Below are positions 32,690 to 45,557 of a stretch of DNA of 64,000 nt, in pieces. A program made the translations under genes and the position numbers. Within the stretch, counting starts at the first letter, position 1, and the number at the start of each line of letters is the position of its first letter. This DNA comes from Azolla caroliniana. Taxonomy: Eukaryota; Polypodiophyta. The stretch covers positions 17,112,001-17,176,000 of the forward strand of contig JBHGNT010000015.1 in NCBI GenBank assembly GCA_043228905.1. Reading direction: 5' to 3'. The notes below the pieces were generated by a model. The model saw only the letters and a list, made by a program, of their open reading frames with translations, had not been told where the DNA came from and did no database searches.

Positions 32690-34265
32690 TTACCCACCTA
32701 TTTCCAAGAGCATAACTTGATAGGGGGTGGTAGATTTAACTCACAATTGTCTCCTTAAAAACATCTTTTGAATCTTCTAAATCTCATTCCATGCATTAAG
32801 AGAGATAGTGCCTCCCCACACTTCTACTCCATAAAGCAAAAGTTGCATTACCATGGCATTAAATAACTTTAGTTTCAATTCCCATCCATGAGTATTGCTT
32901 TGGTTGCATTTATTTTCCAACATATAATAACTCTTCCAACCAGCTTGAAGTCTAGACTCAAAGCATACACTCCATTTACTTGTGGCAAATACATCGATAC
33001 CAAGATACTTAAAGCTTTGTACAAATTATACATGTTCTCACTTACATGTAAGAATAGGGTATTGGTGAGGTTGGATGGTTTGCACTACCATCATTTTTAT
33101 TTTATCCACATTTACATGTAGTCCACTATTTTTTGCAAAATGTTTCTAATGCTCTAAGTAAACTTTACATGCCATCAACATCAAATGAAAAGATAACCAT
33201 GTCATCCTCATATAAGAGCATTAAGATAATTTGTTGCATAAGTTTTGGGGCATTAGAATCCTTCTTCTCTTGCAACCCTATTCACCACTTTTTCCAATTT
33301 ATCAATGCATAAACCAAATAGTGTAGGTGATAATGGACATCCTTGCTTAACCCCCATGGTACTTAAAAAGTATTCGGAGAAACTATCCTCAATAGTTGGC
33401 ATCTAACTTGCTCATATAATCGTGCAATAGCAACTTGATACTCTTTTAGCATGGCAATTTCCACCATTCTATTCCAAAGCTTACTTCGTGGTACTCTGTC
33501 AAATGTTTTTTTAAATCAACAATGCAATAATAGAGTGTCTTTCCTTGTAGTCGACTTTCTTTCGTAATTACTCTTAATGTAGCAAGATGATCTACCGTGG
33601 AGTGTTTTGGTCTAAACCCTACTTGCCCAAGTGCCGTTTGTTTTGAGTTTTAGCCCATGCACTTACCTTCTGCTCCATGATAGTGTTATATACTTTAGCA
33701 ATAGTTGAGCTCACCATGATTGTAGGATAATTTGATACTTGATTATTATCTCCTGCTTAAAAAAGTGGCTTAATCCAATTTATGAGCCAATCATTCGGCA
33801 AACCTTGTTTAATAGCATGATCTATGATGGTCATGATCCAACGATAAGCACTTGGCATTGTCGATTTTTTAAGAGCTCACTTGTAATGAGAGTTTGGTTA
33901 GTTGCTTTCCCATTATTCATCTTTTTTGTTCCCTTACTAACATATTCGAGACCAATGCAGGTATTACAAGGTGTTTCAATGTTCTCAACCATAGGAGCCA
34001 CTCCCTCATGCATATATAGGGATTGTACATATTCTAGCATCTCTTCATTTGTAAATTCACCTTTGACATCTTCCTTCCTACCTTTGAGGTGTCTCCATGC
34101 TTGGCTTTATTGGAGCTTAAACAACCTTGAGAGAGAGGTGGTGATGGTATCTTCTTGGGAAGCTACACATTTGTCAATAATTGAGGATGATATAGGGAGA
34201 ACATGGCTTGAGGTGAGATTTGGTCCAAGTTTAATTTGTCATGTTTCTTGGGGGGCAACCATTGG
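32690..34265 (-). pseudogene. LINE reverse transcriptase fragment
   Basis: Minus-strand codons, in broken frames, give LINE RT landmarks in order: 'PSAYRWIMTIIDHAIKQGLP' (about 33800), 'ALGQVGFRPKHSTVDHLATL' (33570), 'YYCIVDLKKTFDRVPRSKLW' (33500), 'GVKQGCPLSPTLFGLCIDKL' (33300), 'LMLLYEDDMVIFSF' (33205), 'SFKYLGIDV' (33000) and 'LLLYGVEVW' (32830). The catalytic motif usually YADD reads YEDD. Stops are frequent; the endonuclease part was not recognised. Confidence 0.85.
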
Positions 34266-34719
34266 GCCATAGGCATTGAACATCAACACACTTGACACGT
34301 TCTCAATAATTCGCCTCCAGAACGCGCCATGACAAGTTTTGACCAAATGTGACTCAAATGTAGATTATATAGTTTGATTAATATGATATATTGATTACAT
34401 TACTTAATTAATTTTCTTGCTATTGATTTCTTAGTAGCCAACGTAAGCAACATGCAACATACAATAGGTCTCTTATGCCTATAAGTATTATGATTCATCA
34501 ACTTTAATTTTGGAACTAAAAAGGTCAAAGAGCATACATGTTAACAATTTTGGCCTAAAAATGTGGATTATTTTTTGTTGCCAAAAACATATTCTTCATT
34601 AGTATAAATTGTACCTACATGACAAAATGATTAGACTGACAACCTTATAAAGGTTGTAGCCATGATAGATCAATAAAAACTACAAAGGCTCACAGTATAA
34701 AACTACAAAGAACGGTGAA
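34266..34719. other. AT-rich non-coding DNA
   Basis: No recognisable gene or repeat. Confidence 0.5.
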
Positions 34720-35010
34720 CACCTACAAGAATCTTCTTTCCATCTCATGTGACCATTGGTTTAAACATTGAACTGTAATGAGAACATTGCAGGAGACTAT
34801 CTTTCGAATTGGAAACATATCAAACAATTCATGTACTTTCTCTAAGACTCCACACTTAGCATATAGATCAAGCCATGCATTGCCAACAACATGGTTTCTC
34901 TTCAGTCTGCCCATCTCCTCAATCTTTACATGCATTTCTCTGCCCTTTTCTATTGGTCAAATGCTAGTAGTAGCTTTTATAGTACCTACAAATGTGATAG
35001 AAGGTTAAAC
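34720..35010 (-). pseudogene. Pentatricopeptide-repeat (PPR) gene fragment
   Basis: Minus-strand codons read 'SITFVGTIKATTSI', a stop, 'PIEKGREMHVKIEEMG', 'NHVVGNAWLDLYAKCG', 'LEKVHELFDMFPIRKIVSCN'. This is the PLS-type plant PPR pattern (usually VVGNALVDMYAKCG... and FDEMPxRNVVSWN). PPR proteins bind organellar RNA in mitochondria or plastids. Only about two repeats remain, with no start, no E/DYW tail and at least one stop. It is the only hint of a host gene in the window and is probably a captured or decayed copy. Confidence 0.8.
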
Positions 35011-36603
35011 TTGGTTTCGAATTGGAACCATATCTTGTAATGAGATTGCGGGAGAAAAAAAAAATGTGGATTTTAAATTCACTTCTAGCAAACAAAATAG
35101 TTAAATTTTGTATCATTGTGGAGGCCCTAGATAGATAATATCTTTGGTTTTTTTCATCTTTGAACCTTTTTCCCTATTTTATTTTGTTTACAAATAGTTC
35201 GTTCATTTCATTAAAACAATTATGTGCTCAAGAATGAAATAGATAATTTATAACAATATTTCTACATATACATAATACCCATTTTATCTTTAACTTGTGA
35301 TCATAGATAGTTATGTCATGAATTCAACTTATACAATCAACAACTTATAATAGGGTCTTAAAATGTCATCAAGTCAAGCATATTACAATCAATATAGCCA
35401 TTGAATTGCATACAATAATTTTCCACTTACGAGAATTTAAAAAAACTTTAACAATATTGTACGACAATTTATCATAATTTAAACAACCCATGATGTTCAT
35501 ATTCCGTATTCACCAAGATTAAACTAAGCCATTCTCAAGTATTATTGATTCTACCATATATTCAACAGTCAAAAGTTTCATATCATCGAGTAATTGTCAC
35601 CAACAATGTCGCATACCTTGATCGTGTTTTTTAGCATGTTCTTCCTGTTCATATATTGATTGATTGGAATCTCTCATATAACAATATCTTGGTATTAAAC
35701 CTTCTTTATTCGTCCACCTACATGAGGGATTAGTAATTGTGTCATTTTCAACTAACCACTCACCAACACACCCAAATCACCTTAAAAGTGTTTGTGAGTT
35801 TCTTTCGAGTGATATCCACAATCAATTGGCACCAAATTATCTTTCTAAACCAACATGCCAACCTTTAGACTTGTCATTGTCTCCACTAGACAATTTAAAC
35901 ATGGAAACTCTTCAACATCATTGTTGTGGAACTTACATGACATAAATGTTCATGGATGCATTTACACATACACAATCAGTCAATATTAACCAATATATGT
36001 AATGTTGTAAACAATGCCTTATTTTAAGTATGGGTGGCTTAATGGCGTCACTAGGAGTTCTATTTGTGCCCACCAGTAGTTCAGAGAATCTCAAGCAATA
36101 TGCATACCTTTTTATTACATTGCAACATGTGATATATGTCCTCTGCTTTATTGTAATAAAGTGGCATCTTTCAAATCCAATGAATGTGACATGTTGTCTA
36201 AGACTTACCATTCTCATGTATTAAATCATCCCAAGGCTCAATAAATTATTTAGTTTAATCGTGTGTGTGTTTGGGAAAAGATGTATTTCAGGTAATGTTT
36301 GTGTCAAATCATCTAATATTGCAACCTTTTAAATAGAACGACATAATAAGTAGAAAATGCATGACCTCTCCGTCTTGTATCCTGCAATGGATACAAACAC
36401 AACCAACATGATAAAGCAAACTATGTTATAGAAAACAAATGTTTCTAAACTTGTTCATCGTTTACATACACCTTAAGATGTACACATGGCATCATTTTTT
36501 ATTTTTGCATGACTTTTTGGAAATTGCAATAAAATAATACAAGTGCCACTACCTTTCTTTTTGCACAAAAAAAATAAGTTCTCTTTCTAATACCTATAGA
36601 ATG
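35011..36603. other. AT-rich non-coding DNA
   Basis: No supported gene. Short open frames exist on both strands without recognisable protein character. Confidence 0.5.
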
Positions 36604-36611
36604 GTTTAAGA

Positions 36612-37502
36612 CATAGTATGTAAAGTTCGTGTTCGTCTACTATATCATTCATTTTCCTACATTGGAAAACGAACACGAATGATATTTAAAAATTCGTGTG
36701 TTTTTAAAAAAAAAAAATTTGATTTTTAAAATTTTTTCCCCTCTTTTTCCCCCTTTTCCTCTTCACATCAACGCTACGCTTTGCTCTCCCCCCCCTTTTC
36801 CCCCTTTTCCTTCAATGACCTGTTGTTGGAACGATCTGTTGCTTGCATCGTACACCTTCTCACGACCATTACTTTCTGCATACCAACGATATTTAGGTAT
36901 GTTAATGGTTAATAATAGGATTTAAAGTTGTTGAATGTTTAGGTCATAGTATGTACTCTATGTACAAATTTTTTTGCAATTTTTCACTAATTTTTGTAGT
37001 TTTTTTTGTAATTTTTGTAATTTTTTTATAATTTTTGTAATTTCTATAAATTCTTTTTAATTTCTGTAACTGTTTTGTATTTATGTGATTTCTGTAATTT
37101 CTGTAATTTTGTTGTAATTTTGTTGTAATTTCTGTAATTTCTGTATAATTTCTGTAAATTTGTTGTAATTTCATTGTAATTGCAGTCATTTTTGTAAATG
37201 TTTTGTAATTTCTGTAATTTCTATACAATTTCTGTAATTTCTGTAATTGTTTTGTAATTTTCTGTAATTTTGTTATAATTTCTATAATTTCTATAATTTC
37301 TATAATTTCTATAATTTCTGTAATTTCTTCATAATTTCTGTAATTTTTAAAGTTTTTTTAACTTGAAAAAATATTTACCTTATAGTAAATAATTTAACCA
37401 AAAGTATGGTATTTATCATTCTTCGAGGGTGTTTACCCTTCTCGAATGATTGAATCATTCTCGAACACGAATGCACGAATGGTACGCATGGTTCATACTA
37501 TG
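36612..37502. mobile_element. hAT-like non-autonomous DNA element, 8-bp TSD
   Basis: Ends CATAGTATGTAAA and (reverse complement of the right end) CATAGTATGAACC form inverted repeats of about 9 bp. They are flanked by an exact 8-bp duplication GTTTAAGA at 36604-36611 and 37503-37510. Sub-terminal TTCGTGTTCG motifs occur near both ends in opposite orientation. An 8-bp TSD with CA-starting ends is typical of hAT transposons. There is no transposase; 891 bp. Confidence 0.75.
36960..37350. repeat. TTTCTGTAA minisatellite
   Basis: A degenerate 9-bp unit TTTCTGTAA (variants TTTTGTAA, TTTCTATAA, TTGTTGTAA) repeats about 40 times inside the hAT-like element. Confidence 0.9.
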
Positions 37503-37510
37503 GTTTAAGA

Positions 37511-38582
37511 TATCCTTAGTGAGAATATGTGACAAGAAACTTGTTTGTGATTAAATAAATTATTTGACCTATAAAAGGTGGAGCTAGATATTGTATTCAA
37601 AGCTTTTGAATGACAAATATTGCATACTCTTGCATTTTCAGCCGGATTTTAGATATTGCATAAAATTACGACCTTGCGTATTTTGACTACGAACATCAAG
37701 GTTATAAAGCTCATGCATAAATGCATGTAGTCTCCATATCCCTTTGTGCATACATATGTGTTCAATTGTATATATGTATAGATGCATCGCACATATAGTG
37801 AAACTAATTGAAATTTGCACCATGAAAAGCAATGGTTCAAGTGCGAAGAATCGTGGAAGTGATTTTGTTTTCTATGTTTATTGTTACTTTAAAAGTAGTT
37901 TGTTCACAGTATTATCATGAAAAGCTTAATAAAATCCAAACCCTAAAGAACTTTGGTTGGCTAGAAACAAATATTTTTCAATTTGAAGTTCATAGTACAT
38001 ACTTGACATACCTTCCTTGTATTTGATGAACCTTGTCTTCAAAGATTTGATATGTGTCATGATAGAGTTTCTAATTCTGAATTCTTAGAATTCAAATTTA
38101 AGAACACGAGTTTGTAGCAATAGATAAAAAGCTTATCATAAGAGATAGATATATATTTGTTTAATCTCTACCGTGGAGACCAATTGCAATAAATGGGACA
38201 AGGCCTAGCCAAAGGCAAGGATTGAATTTTGGTTCTATCAAATTTATGACTTTGATCCTACAATGCAAACCACAAAGCCAACATACTGAGAGAAAGGTAA
38301 CCTTAAATCGCAATATACTTTTATAGGTTTACTCTATTTTTTGGGTCTTATTTTTTGTTTATGTGTGCTTAGGCTGTTAGAATTCCAAAAGAGAATATAC
38401 TCCATTAGTTAAAATATACATGAACACGATCCCTTTCTCAAGTAGGCCGTGCCAAGATTATCCTAGCCTACATACGAGATCTCACTTATTTATCTTACAC
38501 TTTTACATATGACTCAAGCCATCCTTTTAGATACATCACCTACCTTCACTATCCCACTTGCCATGTCTTTCACGCCCCTCGT
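37511..38582. other. AT-rich non-coding DNA
   Basis: No gene or defined repeat recognised. Confidence 0.5.
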
Positions 38583-39068
38583 TCAACTAATGGGAGGGGG
38601 AAACAACCATCTAGGTACATCATACTTCCATAGTATATCCATTCCATTTGCTGCGGCCATCGGTGTCGTACACCATCTTTTTCGAAAGTTTAGCCTCATT
38701 AGGTCTGCAGCATCATTAGTACCATTAATCCGCTCATATTGAGCTCTTAGTGTAGTTATGAGTGTGTGCCAAATTAGCTTAATCGATTCAGCTGGAGGGC
38801 GTTTGTGTGCGGAAAATACCCTGGTACACCTTGTTGTCCATATATGCCATATAGTAATGGGGGCAAGCAACATCCAAAGATCTTCAAGTTTTTGATTCTG
38901 TACACAAGTTGTAGGTACCCCGTTGTCAGTGATCAGCCGAACAATGCCATTCTCCCCTCTGTACTTAGCATTGCATGTGTTATCGTATGTCACCACATCA
39001 ACGTCAAGACACATCCAACAAGCATGTCCCCAGTTGAGGGTGAACGAACTAGAGGCATGGCAAAGCAA
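38583..39068 (-). pseudogene. Probable LINE ORF2 C-terminal fragment
   Basis: An open minus-strand frame of 161 codons with 'LLAPITIWHIWTTRCTRVF' and 'IKLIWHTLITTLRAQYERI'. This W-x-IW-x-x-RC-x-x-VF pattern followed by an L-x-x-QY helix recalls the zinc-binding tail of plant LINE reverse transcriptases. No RT motifs lie upstream on this strand, so it is a 3' scrap or a separate copy from 32690-34265. Confidence 0.5.
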
Positions 39069-41326
39069 ACGAAGTGTGTGTTTAGCTAGTTAGAATTGTC
39101 GGGGTTTTTTTTTGCCCACTAACTAATATGGTCATTATGTTTTAGTGCCACTCACCATGACATGTATATAAAAGTTCTTAATGTATCCCTACCACAACGA
39201 TAGTTTCTCCCGACACCATTCAATGAAACTTTACCGTATTCCTTGTAAAAATACAACTTTAGAGTTCTTAGAGTAACATATGATATTAATGTAAAGTTGG
39301 TGGTTATTTTACACATTCCCCACCAACAAGAAATGTGATTATAGTTACAAAATATTTAGATCATATGTCTAAGGATGAGATTGAGATCCTTAAATCGAAT
39401 GTACATGATCTATACCAACATGGGTTATGTATGAGTTCATGTCACTCTCCTTGAATTCCATTTTGTCCTGCTAGTCTTTATGTCATGTTTTTTATTGGCA
39501 TTTTTTAATTCACTGATGCACCGTTGGTAGGTATGATAATACCCTTAAAATATTTCATCACAATGGTGCAGTTGAATGTAGTCTTTTATTAAGAAATGAA
39601 ATAAAAATATAATTTCCTTGGGTTTGTAATACTTAATTTGACATTCATATCAAGAAGGGAAGTTGATGTCATTTGATATCGCAATAGTCTAGAAATTCAT
39701 TGTTTGTATAAAGCTATATTAGCATTTTTCTAATGAATATGTGTCTTGTGTCTAGGAAACCAATGTACACAAAAAACACTATGATGAATATGGTCAAAAA
39801 TGCAAAAAAAACAATAGTTCATATTTATCGATAGTTTCTAGTAAGGTTTTGTAAGTTCAACAATGACATTCAACTCTAGGAATCCTCAAAAGATCTTGCC
39901 AATGATATGTTGAAGGAAGGTGAAGATGGGTCCCTTATTGTAGAGGGACAAAGAACAAATGAGCAAATGGAACCTTTTTCCCCATTACATCTTTCTAAGT
40001 AAAACCCCTCTTTTTAGATTGAGAGAGCTTAGAGGTGAGAACATTATGTGGAATTTATATTGTGGATATATACTATAAATACTATTCGGATGGAAGGTGT
40101 TAAACCTATGGTTAGCCGGTGTTTAATCTCGTACAATATTAGGAAATTATGATAGAAAGAATGATGTCTGAGGATAAAAAAAGACATGAACCCTTTCATT
40201 GGACACTTCCACTAAGGGCAAGTTGAGTCAATTCCTTGTCTTCTTCGTACCTTCCTGGAATTACTAAAGCGTGGCTTGCTGGTTAGGGGCTTTTGCATCC
40301 TCTTCCAACAATTGATGGCATTGTTACAACAATTTGGTGATTTTATTTCGGAACCATCTTGAGGTGGCAATTCAAGTCTCAAATATATTGAGCTTGGATA
40401 TGTAACTCATCAAAAGTGGTTGAAACAATCCCTATGGATCAAGTGATTTGTTGAAGCAATGTTCTTTCTTCAAGCTTTCATAACTTTTATCGTTGTTTAC
40501 TTGGTACAAACTTCAATACATTCTTAGTTGTTTTGCACATTAGAGTGGAGTCGAAAATTTCCTAGTGAATCTCAATTTTCACAAATGATTGAACTATAAA
40601 ATTAATTTTCAAATAATGTTGTGCTTTTGTTATGAGAATTTATTTCCCCAATTGCAACACTCTTGTGAACTTGTAGAGGGTTAGGGTATTAGCTAAGGAA
40701 AAGGCAAGTCTAATGATAATCATGGTTGGTTGAAAGTTGGAACTTTGGTAACATGCTTTGTTCTTTTGACAAGTTTCCTAATATCTTTTCTCATGGGCAA
40801 AGTTCAAAATCATGATTTGCCATGTCGGAAAGATGTGTTAGTAAGTGTTTTCCCTAGAAAAGATGTCATGTTGGTGGTTAAAGGGAGGCTTATACTATAC
40901 TAATAAGAAAATAATGTTAAACTACACATTATTTGTTCAGATTTTTAAGAATTATGCAAGCTAAGATAAAGGAAGTAAAAGGTTATGTATGTGAGGATTG
41001 TTTCTAAATATAATCTACCAAGGCCTGCGCACAAGCTTAGATCGTTGAGTGAACTACAAAAAGTCGAAGACATTGGATTGCCTAGACATGGTGAAAGTGG
41101 GTATCCTAGAAAACAATTTGGTTTTTGTCCAAGACATTATTTGCATTTGCATTTGCATAAACAATGTTGCACATGAAGGTTGTCAAATTAGTGCATTAAT
41201 GTAAATAGAGAGAAGCAATTGGTGTGTTGACAATTGAGGCTGTTTGGAGATATATAAGAGGGCATGAGGACAATTTATGAGTACATTGGATTTGACCTAA
41301 GAGATGTGACTATGAAAGAATCACAA

Positions 41327-41331
<5 letters not shown>
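39069..41331. other. AT-rich non-coding DNA
   Basis: No supported gene; short frames only. Confidence 0.5.

Positions 41332-41370
<39 letters not shown>
41332..41370. repeat. (CT)n microsatellite
   Basis: About 19 CT units. Confidence 0.95.
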
Positions 41371-41372
<2 letters not shown>

Positions 41373-41943
41373 CCTCATTGTAGGGAGGTAGGGGGCTCAT
41401 GACTCCATCCCACAACAAAGAATATGGGATTGGATAAATTTGTCAATTATTCCTAATTTCCCTATAGTTTTTTTTTGTTAGAAAAAGGTACTTCCAATTA
41501 GTTAGCTAGAGTATCTTTACAGCCCAATATGTACACTAGAAATGTAATCATAGAAATTCCACAATTCTATCTACCACATCACCCCTGTTTTTGTTTATCA
41601 TCCTGTCACCTGCAAAATTTTAGAAAAATACCTTGTACCTTCCTAGTTGGGCTACCAAGGTGGATATAACCATTTTGGCATGGTGTAACATCCCTTTGGC
41701 ACGCCATCTACATAGTAAGTTGCTTGTTTTTCTTATTTGTTTATACTACTTTAGTATTTTTATCTTTGGCTCGCCCGAAGGCTACAACTCACACAAAGTC
41801 ATGTTTTATTAGTAGTACATAGTCCATCAAGGGTTGTACCGAATGGTACGAGTGAGATACATGCACAGGATGACCTCTAGGATATGATGAGACTCGCACC
41901 ACGTTCCATCATGCAACTTGTAGACAGGCTACATTTTACCTTC

Positions 41944-42205
41944 TTCATCGTCGAAACCGCCACCATCTTCGTCGTCGTCACTTACGGGCACAAACGGCCC
42001 TTCACTGTCACCATTTTTGTGTCGTCGCCACTATCTTCGTCGTCGTCACTTACGGGCACAAACCACCCTTCACTGTCACCATTTGCATCGTTGCCACTAT
42101 CTTCGTCGTCGTCACTTACGGGCACAAACCGCCCTTCATTGTCACCATTTTGCATCGTTGCCACTATCTTCGTCGTCGTCACATTACGGGCACAAACCGC
42201 CCTTT
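41944..42205. repeat. About 65-bp tandem repeat, four copies
   Basis: CGTCGTCACTTACGGGCACAAAC followed by a variable link to CTGTCACCATTT recurs four times with a CTTCGTCGTCGTC run in each. Confidence 0.85.
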
Positions 42206-42451
42206 TTAGGTCCACATGTATGTTGGTGCGGGGAGACTCGAACCTCCAACCTAGCGGTAGGAGTAAGTTGCTTGTTTAATATTGAGTTTACCACAATCAA
42301 ATAGGTTTTTGATTGTCATAGTGGAGGCTTCTTGATTGGTTGAAGTGTATGATTATTACATCCAAGATTGTAGTTAGACAACCCTATACTTTGGCAACCA
42401 TTTTGTAGTTAGACAACCATTTTGGCGTGGTGTAACATCCCTTTGGCATGC

Positions 42452-44003
42452 TGTCGTGATGTGGCGTGCTCGAGGGTGGGAAAAACCGGCGAAAGGGGGG
42501 TCAAAAATGTGCATGTGCAATGTGTGTGCACACAAAAGCGATTAATTGTGCATATGCAAAATAAAAAGGAAAAGAAAGGGTGAAAAGGAGGTATAGAAGC
42601 TCGTGCAAAAAGTAAGAGAGAGGAGAGATAAAAGGTAGAGGGGAGACAGGCTATAAATTTATAGAGATAGAATTATATATTGTATAAGAGAGGGTTAGTG
42701 GGTTAGTGGATAGTCACATTGATTATTAGCTAGAGGTGCATGGTTTGAATCTAGTCTTATTGTGCAGCTTGATTTAAGGAATTTTATTCCTTTTTCATTG
42801 AAGACAAATTTGGTGACCCCCCCTTCTTTTTTTCCTATAAAAGGAGGTCGAGGGGGGCTCATTGAGGAGGACGTTTTGGGAGGAGGAGACTATCGCCAAT
42901 TTTCCTTCGAAGCTCTTCATTTCCTTATTCACCACTTCTCTTCATCTCATACCCCTTTATCCCTCCATCGCCACGTGCTCGTCTTCTTCGCGTCGGCACT
43001 CGAAGTGCTCGTGAGCCAAGCTTTGTTGGTTCGACGTTGCTCTGCCCCGTTCGTTGTTGCGAGCCCGTGTGCTCGCCGTTCGGGTGTTCGTGGTTCGTTG
43101 GGATTGGCATTTTGGTGGTGCTCGTGTGTTCATCTTCGCTATGTTCGAATTTGCTTTTGTCTCTAAGGGCATTTAATATTTATGTTTTGATTGAGCTTGT
43201 GGTTAACTATAAGTTGCCATTGTAAACAAAACCCTATTTTATAAAGGGTCCTCTTGCGTTGGAATCGAACACGTATTTATCTCTTTGGTCGATATCATTC
43301 ATGTTTCTTTCTCTCCTTTCTTTATTCGTGTCTTCCTTGTACGTTCGACCATCTTGTGACGAGGGGACCGTTCGGGCTTGCCCATGCACCTCTCCTCCTC
43401 ATAAAGGTGTACGAGCATTTTGTGCGTGTGTTTGTGTCTTCCTCGTACGTTCGACGTCTTGTGACGAGGGAGCGTTCGGGCGTGCCCATGCACCTCTCCT
43501 CCTCATAAAGACATACGGACATTCATGTTTGTGTTATCGTCCCCTTGTGTGTTCATGTTGCCTGCTCATCTTGTTTGTACCCGTTTGGTCACTTGGCTCA
43601 TGCGGTGACCTCAGAAGGTCGACGAGTTGTGATCAACGAGAGCCATCGGCCTCACAAAACAAAGGGCAACGAGACCTTGCTTGGGAAGGGGTCGGGAAGT
43701 AGTATTGACGTAAAGCAAACCTCGGGTCTCCTCTATCCCTTGAGTACTCCCTAGTCCAAGTCCCTCGTGGTCCCGCCCAAGTAACACACGTGCGCGAAAC
43801 TTCGCGACATAAATTGGTAGTCGTGATCAACGAGAGCCGCCGGCCTCACAAAACAAAGGGCAAGGAGACCTTGCTCGGGAAGGGGTCGGGAAGTAGTATT
43901 GTCGTAAAGCAAACCTCGGGTCTTCTCTATCCCTTGAGTACTCCCTAGTCCAAGACCCCCGTGGTTCCGCCCAAGTAACACACGTGCGCGAAACTTCGCG
44001 ACA
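42452..44003 (+). mobile_element. LTR-like insertion in the tandem array
   Basis: Removing TGTCGTGATG...CTTCGCGACA restores the sequence TTTGGCAYGCCATCTACAT seen intact at 41699. The flanks ATGC and ACGC suggest a 4-bp TSD with one difference. A CTATAAAAGG box is at about 42836, with GC-rich DNA after it. It contains a 106-bp tandem duplication (43328-43433 and 43434-43540) and a 193-bp one (43631-43823 and 43824-44003). No coding. Best reading: a long solo LTR. Confidence 0.55.
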
Positions 44004-44345
44004 ACGCCATCTACATAGTAAGTTGCTTGTTTAATATTGAGTTTACCACAATCAAATAGGTTTTTGATTGTCATAGTGGAGGCTTCTTGATTGGTTGAAA
44101 GGTTATGATTATTGCATCCAAGATTGTAGTTAGACAACCCTATACTTTGACCTAGACACTAAAACAAAAGTAACTTCAATTTGAACAACATAAAAGCACC
44201 CAAGGTACCAAAATTAAGGGCGTTTTTCCTTCTTTTTTGTTGATTCTGCCAAACTTAGGGTCTTTCTTCCTTCTTCTTTGTTTGTTATTTTGTGTTTGTG
44301 TGGTATTAGAACTTTTGGACTAAAAGTCCTATGTCGACCGACCAT

Positions 44346-44924
44346 TGTCGCGGATATCCACGTGTACGTGTCGGATATGGCGGGACCGCCATGGCCTTGA
44401 ACTAAGGAGACAAAAGGAGGGATAGTGAGACAAGCTTGGAGTAACTAACCATCTCGATTCCCAGATCTCTTGGTTGAGCGCACGGTTCACAAAACCTGTA
44501 TTCAATCTGGCACAATCGTCGGATTTCAGAAACGGAGCACATGGGCTCTCAAACACGATGATCGAACGCAACACGGAGGCGAAGAACGACACCACCGAGA
44601 GACAGAAGTAGAGAAAAGATGTAGACCCAACACCGGACGAGAGGTGGTTACAACAATGTCAAGAATGGATTAACAACAGAGAAAAATACAACCGAACTCA
44701 ACCAACGCCACAACTTTGAGCTCCGCACGTGCACACACACAAAACCAATGAGCCTCTAGTCGGGAGCACACGGGCTTCCAAGTTCCTACGCGAGCAGAGG
44801 CCTCACCCTCGCTACCCGAACCTGCAAAGAACAAAAACTGACAACACTTCTCCCTCCAAAACGATGGAACCCCGAAAACAGACTCCCTCCTTTAATTTTA
44901 TAGCTCAAGGAGTGGGAGGATCGA
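44346..44924 (-). repeat. Diverged LTR of the 52-64 kb gypsy family
   Basis: Shares with the LTRs at 57930-59244, in order: GGCGGGACC, a GG(T)CTTGRAC block, GAGCACACGGGC, GAACCTRCRMAA and TTTTATAGCTCAAGGAG with the minus-strand TATAAAA box. Start TGTCGCGG at 44346; the far end is cut near the copia LTR. Confidence 0.65.
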
Positions 44925-44937
44925 TGTTACATCAGGT

Positions 44938-45454
44938 TGTTAAGATAGCCATTTTAGTCAAAGATCCTCCCAATGATTCTTTGCCATCACCCACCTTTAT
45001 TCCCCTCTATCCGCGCGATCATAAAGTACCTATTAAATACTCTTGTTTAGTACTTGTTGTTACATTTTATATACATTTGTATACAAGACTCCTTTTTGTG
45101 TGCACACGCCCGTTCCCACGCAGTCGGCAAGCTTTTCTCCCTGTTACTGGAATCCTCCACAACACTATTGTATCTCTAGTGTGTACTCCCTCTTGGAGTT
45201 AGGGCTAAGCCCACTCATGTATAAATAGGAGGTACTTCCTCCTTGTACAGATAATGCAGAACCATATAACATTTCTCTTTGCCAAAATAGTCTTTCTGTA
45301 TTCTCTATGTATAACTAATTGTAGGAACAAGAAGACAACAACCTCACACTTACTTTATGTTTGCTTGCTTCATATCAACAAGATCTTCACACTTGCTCCC
45401 TCATAGTCGACCAATAGACTACACACAATAGTCAACCCGACACCTCAAGTGTCA
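44938..45454 (+). repeat. 5' LTR of copia family 2, second copy
   Basis: TGTTAAGATAGCC to CAAGTGTCA, 517 bp; TATAAATA at 45220-45227. The last 150 bp recur at 51741-51894 as the U5 part of a right LTR. The left edge could instead be TGTTACATC at 44925. Confidence 0.75.
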
Positions 45455-45459
45455 TCAAT

Positions 45460-45475
45460 TGGTATCAGAGCGATC
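45460..45475 (+). promoter_or_regulatory. Primer-binding site of copia family 2
   Basis: TGGTATCAGAGCGATC, a perfect 12-base initiator-Met type start. Confidence 0.85.
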
Positions 45476-45557
45476 TTGGAACTAGTAGTGTCGGTATAAG
45501 AAGAGGTAGAAAATTGAAAGGAAAGGACCAGGCCAAACATAGACCTCTAGAAGAACA

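Larger units (their letters stand above)
41670..44155. repeat. Interrupted tandem array of a roughly 220-bp unit
   Basis: GGTGTAACATCCCTTTGGCA at 41684 and 42429, and AGTAAGTTGCTTGTTT at 41715, 42263 and 44016. The block from AGTAAGTTGC to CCCTATACTTTG (about 42263-42393) recurs at 44016-44149. The array is interrupted by 41732-42258 and by 42452-44003. Confidence 0.8.

Noticed and set aside
36960-37350. Open minus-strand frame rich in NYRNY repeats
   Set aside because: It is the translation of the TTTCTGTAA minisatellite, not a protein.
41884-42279. Forward 131-codon Ser/Leu-rich frame
   Set aside because: Translation of 65-bp tandem repeats; no domain and no start context.
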